From: JAKAWQ01 sp035509315
GTDB lineage: Bacteria; Pseudomonadota; Alphaproteobacteria; Acetobacterales; Acetobacteraceae
NCBI GenBank assembly: GCA_035509315.1
Contig: DATJLS010000060.1
Location: 1-64,000, forward strand
DNA: 64,000 bases
Direction of reading: 5' to 3'
Position 1 is the first letter of the stretch. Every line of letters starts with the position of its first letter. Shown here in pieces: positions 42,521-51,931 of this stretch. Made by a program: the position numbers and the translations under genes. A model generated the notes under the pieces. The model saw nothing but the letters and a program-made list of their open reading frames with translations. It was not told the DNA's origin and searched no databases.

Positions 42521-43462
42521 ATGCTGAGCTATGTCGTCCGCCGGGTGCTGGCCACGGTCCCCGTGATGGGGATCGTGGCGCTCACGGTCTTTTCGCTGCT
42601 CTATCTCGCCCCCGGCGATCCTGCGGCGATCATCGCGGGTGACCAGGCGACGACCGAGCAGATCGCGCATATCCGCGCCTCGCTCGGGCTCGACCAGCCT
42701 TTCCTAGTGCGTTTCGCGCACTGGCTCTGGCAGGTGGTGCATTTCAATCTCGGCACCTCCGTCTTCACCGGCCAGCCGGTCAGCGGAATGATCGGCCAGC
42801 GGATCGAGCCGACGCTTGCGCTGATGATTCTGACCATGCTGATCGCGATCGCGCTCGCGGTTCCGCTCGGCGTGATCGCGGCGTGGAAGCAGGGCACCTG
42901 GATCGATCGCGCGATCATGGTCTTCGCGGTGCTCGGTTTCTCGGTGCCGGTCTTCGTGATCGGCTATCTTCTCGCCTATGTCTTCGGTCTTACCTTGCGG
43001 ATCCTTCCGGTGCAGGGATTCACGCCGCTGAGCCAGGGATTCTGGCCCTTCCTCGGGAGCCTGATCCTGCCATCGCTGGCACTCGGCGCGATCTATGTGG
43101 CCCTGCTCGCGCGCATCACGCGGGCGGCGATGCTCGAGGTGCTGGCGCAGGATTATGTGCGCACGGCGCGCGCCAAGGGCGTGGGGCAGGGTGGCGTGCT
43201 CTTCGTGCATGCGCTCAAGAACGCGGCCAACCCGGTGGTGACGGTGGCGGGGCTGGGCGTGGCACTCCTGATCGGCGGGACGGTGGTGACGGAGACGGTG
43301 TTCGCGATTCCGGGCCTCGGCACGCTCACCGCCAATGCGATCCTGCAGCGCGATTATCCGGTGATCCAGGGCGTGGTGCTGCTCTTCAGCTTCGCCTATG
43401 TCGTCGTCAACCTGATCGTCGATCTGCTCTACAGCGTCTTCGATCCGAGGATCCGGCTGTGA
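42521..43462 (+). CDS. Peptide/nickel-type ABC transporter permease (DppB-like)
   Basis: A 313-residue inner-membrane permease with six helices: MLSYVVRRVLATVPVMGIV at the start and the binding-protein-dependent transport loop DYVRTARAKGVGQGGVLFVHALKNA near 210. The start ATG is preceded almost at once by the MITE, whose AGGA lies 10 bases upstream and may serve as ribosome site. The stop overlaps the DppC-like GTG start by 3 bases or more. Pairs with the next gene to form the channel. Confidence 0.92.
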   Translation: MLSYVVRRVLATVPVMGIVALTVFSLLYLAPGDPAAIIAGDQATTEQIAHIRASLGLDQPFLVRFAHWLWQVVHFNLGTSVFTGQPVSGMIGQRIEPTLALMILTMLIAIALAVPLGVIAAWKQGTWIDRAIMVFAVLGFSVPVFVIGYLLAYVFGLTLRILPVQGFTPLSQGFWPFLGSLILPSLALGAIYVALLARITRAAMLEVLAQDYVRTARAKGVGQGGVLFVHALKNAANPVVTVAGLGVALLIGGTVVTETVFAIPGLGTLTANAILQRDYPVIQGVVLLFSFAYVVVNLIVDLLYSVFDPRIRL

Positions 43463-44358
43463 GCGAGATTTCGTTGCCGGAAGAAGCTTCGGTTCTGCCG
43501 GAGATCCTGCCGCCGATCCGGATTCATGGTCGCGTCGTGGGCTTCGCGCTGCGCCATCCGGGCATCGCCATCGGCGGCGTGCTGATCGGGCTGATGATCC
43601 TTCTCGCGATCGCCGCGCCCTGGCTCGGGACCGTCGATCCCGAGGCGCTCGATCCGGCGAACATGCTGATCGGGGTTTCCGCCGGCCATTGGTTCGGCAC
43701 CGACATGCTCGGGCGGGACATCTATTCGCGCGTCCTGTACGGAGCGCGTGTCTCGCTCATCGTCGGCTTCGCGGTGGCCGCGCTCGCCTCGGCGGGCGGA
43801 ATGGCGATCGGGCTCGTCTCAGGGTTCGTCCGCCCGCTCGATCCGGTGCTGATGCGCATCATGGACGGGGTGATGGCGATCCCCTCGATCCTGCTCGCGA
43901 TCGCGCTGATGGCGCTGACGCAGGGCTCGGTCGGCAATGTCATCATCGCGATCACCGTCTCGCAGGTGCCGCAGGTGGCGCGGCTGGTGCGCGGCATGGT
44001 GCTGGGATTGCGCGAGCAGCCCTTCGTCGAGGCGGCGATCGCCGCGGGCACGCGCACGCCGCGCCTAATCTGGCGGCATATCGTGCCGAACACGCTGGCG
44101 CCGGTGATCGTGCAGGCGACCTATATCTGCGCTTCGGCCATGATCATCGAGGCGATCCTGGATTTCATCGGCGCGGGCACGCCGCCGGTCGTGCCGAGCT
44201 GGGGCAATATCATGGCCGGAGGACGGGCGCTCTGGCAGGTCAAGCCGTTCATCGTGTTCTTTCCTGCCTTCTTTCTTTCGGTGACGGTGCTCGCGGTCAA
44301 TCTGCTCGGGGATGGGCTGCGCGATGCGCTCGATCCGCGCGGCGAGGCGCGACGGTGA
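43459..44358 (+). CDS. Peptide/nickel-type ABC transporter permease (DppC-like)
   Basis: A 299-residue permease with an N-terminal cytoplasmic tail, a first helix (FALRHPGIAIGGVLIGLM) and the conserved N-terminal motif HWFGTDMLGRDIYSRVLYGARVSL. The EAA-type loop is EAAIAAGTRTPRLIWRHIVPNTLAP. The GTG start overlaps the stop of the preceding permease gene (GTGA). Followed 13 bases later by the first ATPase gene. Confidence 0.92.
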   Translation: MSEISLPEEASVLPEILPPIRIHGRVVGFALRHPGIAIGGVLIGLMILLAIAAPWLGTVDPEALDPANMLIGVSAGHWFGTDMLGRDIYSRVLYGARVSLIVGFAVAALASAGGMAIGLVSGFVRPLDPVLMRIMDGVMAIPSILLAIALMALTQGSVGNVIIAITVSQVPQVARLVRGMVLGLREQPFVEAAIAAGTRTPRLIWRHIVPNTLAPVIVQATYICASAMIIEAILDFIGAGTPPVVPSWGNIMAGGRALWQVKPFIVFFPAFFLSVTVLAVNLLGDGLRDALDPRGEARR

Positions 44359-44371
44359 GAAAGGCACGCTG

Positions 44372-45369
<998 letters not shown>

Positions 45370-45373
<4 letters not shown>

Positions 45374-46383
45374 CGAGCGACGCACCGCCCGTGATCGCTG
45401 TGACGGGGCTCAGGAAATATTTTCCGCTGCCGCGGAGATATCCCGGCCAGCCTGCCCTGCAGGTGCATGCGGTCGATGATGTGAGTTTCACGATCGGCCG
45501 CGGCGAGACGCTTTCGCTGGTGGGGGAGTCGGGCTGCGGCAAATCGACGGTGGGGCGGGCGATCCTGGGCCTTGTCAAGCCCACGGCGGGCGAGGTGCGG
45601 CTGGATGGGGAGAGGATCGACCATCTTTCCGCCGGCCGCTTGCGGCCGCTTCGGCGGCGGATGCAGGTGGTGTTCCAAGATCCTTTCAGCAGCCTCAATC
45701 CACGCCTTCGCGTGCGCGAGATCCTGGCCGAGCCGATCGCCAACTACAGGCTCGCGCGCACGCGCGCGGAATTCTCGGCGCGGATCGCTTCCCTTCTGGA
45801 GAAGGTGCGGCTGCCGGCGGATGCGGCGGGGCGTTATCCGCACGAATTCTCGGGCGGGCAGAGGCAGAGGATCGGGATTGCGCGGGCGCTCGCGACCGAG
45901 CCGGAGGTGATCATTTGCGACGAGGCGGTCTCGGCGCTCGATGTCTCGGTGAAGGCGCAGATCGTCAATCTGCTCGCCGATTTGCAGGACGCGCTCGGGC
46001 TTTCACTGCTTTTCATCACCCACGACCTCGCGATCGTCGAGCATCTGACGCATCGCGTGGCGGTGATGTATCTCGGCCGCATCCTCGAGATCGCGGACCG
46101 GCGGAGCCTTTTTGCCCAACCGTTCCATCCCTATACGCAGGCGCTGCTGTCGGCGGTGCCGGTGCCGGAGCCGGGAGCAAGGCACCGGCGGATGATTCTC
46201 AAAGGCGATGTGCCGAGCCCGGTCAATCTGCCCTCGGGCTGCCGCTTCCACACGCGCTGCCCGCATGTCTTCGCGCGCTGCCGGACGGAGGAGCCGCTTC
46301 TGAGGACGGTGCCGAACGGGGATGGGGCCACGCATTCTGTCGCCTGCCATCTCGAGACGCGGCCGGAAACAGCTGCGGCCTAG
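45370..46383 (+). CDS. Peptide/nickel-type ABC transporter ATP-binding protein (DppF-like)
   Basis: A 337-residue ATPase: Walker A GESGCGKSTV, signature FSGGQRQRIGIARAL, Walker B VIICDEAVSALDVS, and a C-terminal Cys motif CRFHTRCPHVFARC. GTG start overlaps the dppD-like stop. Last gene of the importer. Its TAG stop is also the first three bases of a large inverted repeat (TAGAGC...GCTCTA, 46381-46485), which may terminate the operon. Confidence 0.92.
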
Positions 46384-46542
46384 AGCAGATCGCGATCGGA
46401 CGGAATCGGCTGATCGCGTGAAGATGCTCGCAAGACAAATAGATAGAGCGATTTGCGTGAGCCAATGCGAACGCAAACCGCTCTAGAGCATGATCGCCGA
46501 AGGTGGGAAAACCGGAGGCGTGAATCACGCGGGAAACAAATG
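46381..46542. repeat. Intergenic palindromic repeat cluster
   Basis: First part, 46381-46485: bounded by TAGAGC and GCTCTA, with an inner stem of 15 bases, one mismatch, between 46444-46458 (TAGAGCGATTTGCGT) and 46471-46485. Second part, 46486-46542: the dispersed unit GAGCATGATCGCC... that matches the unit near the MarR gene (8840-8896, opposite strand). This mosaic resembles the REP-like intergenic repeats common in alphaproteobacteria. Confidence 0.75.
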
Positions 46543-46571
46543 GTAGCGGTGGGCGGACGATTTTGCGCGGT

Positions 46572-47693
46572 TCATTCCCAGGCGAGGGTGCCTCGCCGCG
46601 CATGGCGGGCGAGGGCATGGGCGATCAGGATGTCCATCAGCGTTTCGGGTTTCATGCCCTCCGCTTCCCAGAGTTTTGGATACATGCTGATCGCGGTGAA
46701 GCCGGGGAGCGTATTGACCTCGTTGACGAGGACGGTGTCGGGGGTGACGAAGAAATCGACGCGGGCGAGCCCCTCGCAGGCGAGCGCCCGGAACGAATCG
46801 AGCGCGAGCGCCCGGACGCGCAACGCCAGCGCGGGCGGAAGATCCGCCGGCGCGTAGAGGCGCGCGCCGTCGGGATCGATATATTTCGCATCGTAGGTAT
46901 AGAATTCGTGGGAGTCCGAAGGGACGATCTCACCCGGGGGCGAGGCGCGAAGCTCACCGGATGGATATTCGAGCACCGAGCATTCGATCTCCCGCGCTCC
47001 GGCCACGCTTCGCTCGACGATGAGTTTGATATCGTAACGGAAAGCCTGCGCGCAGGCGCGGCGATATTCTTCTTCCGACCGCGCGCGCGAGACGCCGACC
47101 GAGGAGCCCATATTGGCGGGCTTCACGAAGAGATCCCGCGCGCCGAGCCTTTCGGCCGCCTCGTGATAGCCGGGGAGGGTCTGCGCCGAGGCGACGAGGA
47201 ATGGCGCGACCGGGACCCCGCTTTCGCGCAGCAGGCGCTTGGTGATGTCCTTGTCCATGGAGGCGGCCGAGCCCATGACGCCGGAGCCGATGAAGGGGAC
47301 GCGGGCGAGCTCCAGCGTGCCCTGGATCGTCCCGTCCTCTCCGTTCGGGCCGTGGAGCACCGGGAAAACGAGATCGAGGCTGAGAGGCTGCGGGGCGCGG
47401 GAGTCTCCGCCAAGAATCAGCAATGCTCCGCCCCCGCCGGGGATCAGGGCGATTTGCGGCGCGTCCCGCGGGATCTCCAGCGACGAAGCGCCCGTGCCAG
47501 CGCCGTTGCCGCGATCGGCCAGAAGCCAGCGCCCGTCCCTGGTGATGGCAATTGGAACAACATCGTAACGATCAGGATCGAGCGCGCGCAGGATATTGGC
47601 GGCGGAGAGGCAGGAGACGTCATGCTCGGCGGAGCGTCCGCCGAAGAGAAGGCCGATCCGTTTCCGCGCGCCAGCCATACCCTCGCTTATCAT
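46572..47693 (-). CDS. ddl: D-alanine--D-alanine ligase
   Basis: A 373-residue ATP-grasp enzyme making the D-Ala-D-Ala dipeptide of peptidoglycan. Landmarks are IGLLFGGRSAEHDVS at the start, FPVLHGPNGEDGTIQG, VKPANMGSSVGVSRA in the ATP loop and LVNEVNTLPGFTAISMYPKLWE in the Mg-binding site. The long form with insertion resembles VanA-like/DdlA enzymes rather than the 300-residue DdlB of the mur cluster, so it may be a second ligase. ATG at 47678 (MAGARKRIG) is an alternative start. Not in a cell-wall cluster. Confidence 0.9.
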   Translation of the reverse strand: MISEGMAGARKRIGLLFGGRSAEHDVSCLSAANILRALDPDRYDVVPIAITRDGRWLLADRGNGAGTGASSLEIPRDAPQIALIPGGGGALLILGGDSRAPQPLSLDLVFPVLHGPNGEDGTIQGTLELARVPFIGSGVMGSAASMDKDITKRLLRESGVPVAPFLVASAQTLPGYHEAAERLGARDLFVKPANMGSSVGVSRARSEEEYRRACAQAFRYDIKLIVERSVAGAREIECSVLEYPSGELRASPPGEIVPSDSHEFYTYDAKYIDPDGARLYAPADLPPALALRVRALALDSFRALACEGLARVDFFVTPDTVLVNEVNTLPGFTAISMYPKLWEAEGMKPETLMDILIAHALARHARRGTLAWE

Positions 47694-47830
47694 GGTTCAC
47701 CCGGATGCGCATCGGAAGGATGGGACGCACGATAAGGCGCGATCACCGCTCTCGCGCCCACTCCCCCTCTTCGCGGCCCCTTCCCGGCTCGGCATGATAT
47801 TTCGTCCGGCGGGCAAGGAGGGGAACGCGG

Positions 47831-48697
47831 ATGCGGTGGCAGGAGCGGCGGGAGCGGCTGCGCACGGTGCTCGCAGGCGAGGAATGCGTGCATCCGGCCT
47901 CGGTGTTCGATACCGCCTCGGCCCGCATCGCCGAATCGCTTGGATTCGAGGCCGGAATGCTTGCGGGCTCGGTCGCCTCGCTCGCGGTACTCGCCGCGCC
48001 CGATCTCATCCTTCTCACGCTCAGCGAGTTCGCCGCTCTTGCCTATCGGATTTGCCGCGGCGCGGCGCTGCCGCTGATCGTCGATGCCGATCATGGCTAT
48101 GGCAATGCCCTCAATGTGCAGCGCGCCATCGAGGAGCTCGAGAATGCCGGAGTGGCGCTGGTCACGATCGAGGATACGAGATTGCCGCGCGGCTTCGGCG
48201 AGGCGAAGCCGGAGCTTGTCTCCCTCGAGGAAGGGGTGGGGAAGGTGCGTGCCGCGCTCGCCGCGCGTGGCGATCCCGCGCTGATCATCGCCGGGCGCAC
48301 CACCGTCTCGCTTGCCGGTGTTGCCGGCGCGATCGCCCGTGCGCAGGCCTATCGCGCGGCCGGTGCGGATGCCGTCTTCTTCGCCGGCCTGCGCACCCGC
48401 GAGGAGCTTGCCGCGATCGCCGCCGCCGTTCCGCCGCCGATCCTGCTTGGCGGCGCACCGCCCGACCTTGCCGATCGCGCAACGCTCGCCGCGCACGGCG
48501 TGCGTGTTTCCCTTCAGCCCCATCTCACGCTCTCGGCCGCGATGTCCGCCGTTCACGCCACTCTCAAGGCGTTGCGCGAGGGCGCGGATCCGCGGTCGCT
48601 CGCCTGCGCGGCCTCGCCTTCGCTGCTCGCCGGAATCGCGCGAGAAAAGGATTACGAGGGCGCGATCGCCCGCTTTCTCACCGCTTCTCCTCATTGA
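47831..48697 (+). CDS. Isocitrate lyase/PEP mutase superfamily protein (oxaloacetate decarboxylase-like)
   Basis: A 288-residue TIM-barrel enzyme of the PEP mutase/ICL superfamily. HPASVFDTASARIAESLGFEAGMLAGSVAS, LPLIVDADHGYGNALNV and ALVTIEDTRLPRGF match the PA4872-type oxaloacetate decarboxylases, which bind Mg2+ through the Asp residues. The catalytic Cys loop of isocitrate lyase is absent. It probably decarboxylates oxaloacetate or a related 2-oxo acid. It overlaps the convergent AsmA-like gene by 20 bases at its 3' end. Confidence 0.88.
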   Translation: MRWQERRERLRTVLAGEECVHPASVFDTASARIAESLGFEAGMLAGSVASLAVLAAPDLILLTLSEFAALAYRICRGAALPLIVDADHGYGNALNVQRAIEELENAGVALVTIEDTRLPRGFGEAKPELVSLEEGVGKVRAALAARGDPALIIAGRTTVSLAGVAGAIARAQAYRAAGADAVFFAGLRTREELAAIAAAVPPPILLGGAPPDLADRATLAAHGVRVSLQPHLTLSAAMSAVHATLKALREGADPRSLACAASPSLLAGIAREKDYEGAIARFLTASPH

Positions 48698-51600
48698 ACA
48701 CCGAGAAGAGGCCGCGCAGGAAGCCCGGTGTCACCGCGGAGAGCGGGTTGACATGCACGGCGGGATCGTCGAGCGGGCCATGGACCGTGTAGGCGGCGGC
48801 GAAGACCCCGCCGCCTTTCTCGGGGCTGAAGAGACGGCCGATCAAGGGAATATGGCCAAGAAGGGAATTGAAGAAATAGGCGGGCACGATCGTGCCTGAG
48901 AGATTCGCGCTGCGGGTTGCGAGATCGATGCTTCCTGTCATCGTCAGCCCGAGCGAAGGATTGAATGCCCGCGCCTCACCGAACGCCAACTGATCGCCGG
49001 CGAGATCGAACGGCGCGATCAGCTTCGAAAACCGGAGGCCCGGCCCCTCGATCGTCTCGGCAAGTCCATAAAGGGTCATGGCCTGCAGGACACGGGCGAG
49101 GGCAGGCACCCGCAGGACACGGAAATCGTCGATCTCGGCATTGCCGGAAAGGGGCGATCCCGTCAGGGTGTCGTCATAGCGCGCGGAGATCGAGAGGGAA
49201 CCGTCGCGCACGCCTTGGCTGATATCGGTCGCGGCGAGCAGCGCGCCGGCGTCATCGGTCGTGATCGTGAGCTGGCGGAAGCCGCCTTCGGGCGTGATGG
49301 CAATCGTGAGCGGACGTCCGGAGGCCAGATCGCCGGTCAGCCGGGCCGTGGTGATACGCAGTCCGTTGCTCTCGGCGTGCAGGCGGCAATGGGAAAGCGG
49401 CTGGTCCCCGGCGAGCAGCGCTCGTCCGAACGTGGCATCGAGTGTCCAGGGCAGTCCGCGTGCCGGCTTCGCGGTGACTGTCGGTCTTCGTGCCGCCCCT
49501 TTGTGCGCCTGATGGGCGAAGCGAGCGGACAGATCGAGTGTCGGGCCGGAAAGCACGATCGTCATCGGCTGCCCATCGCTTGGGAAGCGCACCGAGCCTG
49601 CCGCCTCCGTCCGGCCGATCGTGGCGTGCGCGATCCGCACGAGAATCGGACGGCCGCCGGCGAAGCTCGCCGTGCCGGAGAGCGAGAGGCCGGCCCCCGT
49701 CAGGCCGAAGCTCGGGATCGCATCGATCCGGTTGGTCGTGAGCGTGATCGTCGCATGAGCCGCGGCGTTGCTTCCCGCCGGCTTGGCCAAGCCGATCGGG
49801 GCAAGCGTCAGCGCCGCGTCCGTGAGCCCGGCCTTCACCGCCGCCGTGCCGGCGCCGTTCCGCGCCTCGGAGAAATCCGCGGTGAGATCGATCGGGCCCG
49901 TGAGCACGTCGTCCAACCCGCCGATTCCGAGCCCGGCAAGGGCCTTCGCATTTGCCCGCGCCTCCAGCTTTCCCTGTTGCGCGATTCCATTCGCCGGCCC
50001 GGCACGAAAATCGAGCGCGTAGGAAAATTGTGCCGGGATCGCAGCGACCGCACCGCTGCCGGCGATCGTCAGCCCGTCATTGTCGGCGGTCAGGCGGAGC
50101 GTTCCGTTATCGAGCGCGTGCCCGGCGACGACCCCGCCGAGGTGCACCGCGGAGAGCGTGGCATCGGCACGCATCCGCACCTGGTCCATGGTGACCCGGT
50201 CATCGAGAGGCAGGGAGACGGTGAGCGCCGTCTCGGTGCTGCCTGCCACATCCGTGAACGGCAGCTTGCGGCGCGCGAGGAGATGGAGCCGCTTCTCTTC
50301 GAGCAGGGTCAGGACGGCAGGCAACGGGCCGGCAATCTGCGCCGCGATCGCCCCGTCCTGCTCGCGTGCGGAGAGGCCGGTGAAGCGCACATTCCCGCTC
50401 GTGACGGTGAGCGCGCCTTCCTTCGCGTGCGCGACGGCGATGGTGAGGGAATCCGGGCTGGTGATCGAGAGCGTGGCTGCGCCATCCGTCAGCGGCGGGA
50501 CCGGGCGCAGCCAATGCACGGTCAGCCCGCTTCCTGCGACATGGCCGTCGATATGCGTGATATCGAAATCGCCGCCATCCGCCGCCGCAGTAAAGCCGAG
50601 CGCGAGATCGGCCTTGTCGGCCGTTCCGGCGGTGATGTTGCCGGTGACCCAGGCACGGCCGTCCTTGGAGATCTCGGGGGGCCAGTAGCGGGCGAGATCC
50701 GCCATCTTCACGCCCGACGTGCCGACCGAGAGAGTGCCGTTCCAGCCGCCAGCTTTCGTCCGCCTGGCCGAGCCGTTCGCCGTCAGCGCCGGGCCCGGCG
50801 TGCCGTTGGGTCCGGCCAGATGGAGCATGAGCGTGTCCAACGCGGCGGCTTCAGGGCTCGCCGTGAGCGCGAGCGCGCCGCCATCGATCGGCACCGTGCC
50901 GCCGCCGAACGAAACCTCTCCCGCGCCCAGCGCGCCGCGGAGCCGGAGCTCGGGCTGCGCGGCTTCGCTCGCCATCGTGAAATCGGCATCGAGCGTCACC
51001 GGCGCATTCACGGCCGCGAGCGGGGCGAGGCTCGGCAGGATCGTCGCGAGCTCGGCCGGGCGGATCGGCGAGAGACTGGCCGCCACCGCGAGCCCGCTCT
51101 GCTTGTGCAGGCTCGCCTGAAGCGAAAGCGCGGCTTGTCTTCCATTGACGGCGACCGTGATCTCGCCATTGCCGGTGAGGCCGCCTTCGGCGCCTCGGAA
51201 AAGCGTGAGACTCGCTGTTGGCGCGTACCAGGTGGCGCCGAGCTTTTGATCGACGACCGAAAGCTCGGCGCCGTGGATCGCCAGGATGCGGAGCTGGCTC
51301 AGGGCCGGAAAACGGCGCGCCGGGGCGCTCGCGCCGCTGTGGAGCGGGCCCCGGGGAGTGCCCGGGGAAATGCCCGGGGAAATGCCCGGGGGAGAATTGA
51401 GCGCGGCGACGATTTCCCGAAGCAGGCTGGTGGTGGCGGAAGAGGGGGCCACGCTTTCGCGGCGCCTTCCGAAGGAGACCGCGAGCCTTCCCTGCGCATT
51501 GCGCAGCACCCGCACCTTGGGGTTCTCGATGATGATCCGGCGGGGGACGATGCGCCCGATCAGGAGCTGCGGCACCGAGAGCGACACCTCCGCGACCGGG

Positions 51601-51914
51601 ATCTCGGCCATGCCCGCCCCATTCTCGCCGCGAAGCACGATATCGGCGAAGACGAGATCGAGCGGACTCTCGACCCCGTTGCGGAATCCCTGCCAGCCGA
51701 GCGCCGCGGCCCCGATGGTCAGATGCGGAGAGTCCGGCCCGCCATTGAAGGCGGCCTCCGCGCGCGGGATCAGGAAGGCGAGGTTGATCGGTCCTTCCGC
51801 GAGCTTCCAGGCGAGGAGAGAGCCTGCCGCGACGAGGAGCAGCGCCCCCCCGAGCACGATATCGCAGAGCAGGTGAAGGCAATGGGCCGCGGCTTGACCC
51901 GGGCGTCTCAACAC
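48678..51914 (-). CDS. AsmA/YhdP-like (DUF3971) inner-membrane-anchored protein
   Basis: A 1078-residue protein with one N-terminal membrane helix (VLGGALLLVAAGSLLAW) and a long periplasmic beta-rich region. The C-terminus, with ALARVLQAMTLYGLAETIEGPGLRFSKL and IGRLFSPEKGGGVFAA, matches the AsmA_2/DUF3971 domain of YhdP-like proteins thought to bridge the envelope in phospholipid transport. A Pro-Gly-Ile-Ser tandem repeat occurs near 177-190 and is encoded by 12-bp DNA repeats at about 51360-51395. Start is GTG at 51914, only 17 bases from the divergent glnE start. Lipid-transport role is inferred from family. Confidence 0.82.
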   Translation of the reverse strand: MLRRPGQAAAHCLHLLCDIVLGGALLLVAAGSLLAWKLAEGPINLAFLIPRAEAAFNGGPDSPHLTIGAAALGWQGFRNGVESPLDLVFADIVLRGENGAGMAEIPVAEVSLSVPQLLIGRIVPRRIIIENPKVRVLRNAQGRLAVSFGRRRESVAPSSATTSLLREIVAALNSPPGISPGISPGTPRGPLHSGASAPARRFPALSQLRILAIHGAELSVVDQKLGATWYAPTASLTLFRGAEGGLTGNGEITVAVNGRQAALSLQASLHKQSGLAVAASLSPIRPAELATILPSLAPLAAVNAPVTLDADFTMASEAAQPELRLRGALGAGEVSFGGGTVPIDGGALALTASPEAAALDTLMLHLAGPNGTPGPALTANGSARRTKAGGWNGTLSVGTSGVKMADLARYWPPEISKDGRAWVTGNITAGTADKADLALGFTAAADGGDFDITHIDGHVAGSGLTVHWLRPVPPLTDGAATLSITSPDSLTIAVAHAKEGALTVTSGNVRFTGLSAREQDGAIAAQIAGPLPAVLTLLEEKRLHLLARRKLPFTDVAGSTETALTVSLPLDDRVTMDQVRMRADATLSAVHLGGVVAGHALDNGTLRLTADNDGLTIAGSGAVAAIPAQFSYALDFRAGPANGIAQQGKLEARANAKALAGLGIGGLDDVLTGPIDLTADFSEARNGAGTAAVKAGLTDAALTLAPIGLAKPAGSNAAAHATITLTTNRIDAIPSFGLTGAGLSLSGTASFAGGRPILVRIAHATIGRTEAAGSVRFPSDGQPMTIVLSGPTLDLSARFAHQAHKGAARRPTVTAKPARGLPWTLDATFGRALLAGDQPLSHCRLHAESNGLRITTARLTGDLASGRPLTIAITPEGGFRQLTITTDDAGALLAATDISQGVRDGSLSISARYDDTLTGSPLSGNAEIDDFRVLRVPALARVLQAMTLYGLAETIEGPGLRFSKLIAPFDLAGDQLAFGEARAFNPSLGLTMTGSIDLATRSANLSGTIVPAYFFNSLLGHIPLIGRLFSPEKGGGVFAAAYTVHGPLDDPAVHVNPLSAVTPGFLRGLFSVFNEEKR

Positions 51915-51931
51915 GGTGAGCCTCGCCCGTC

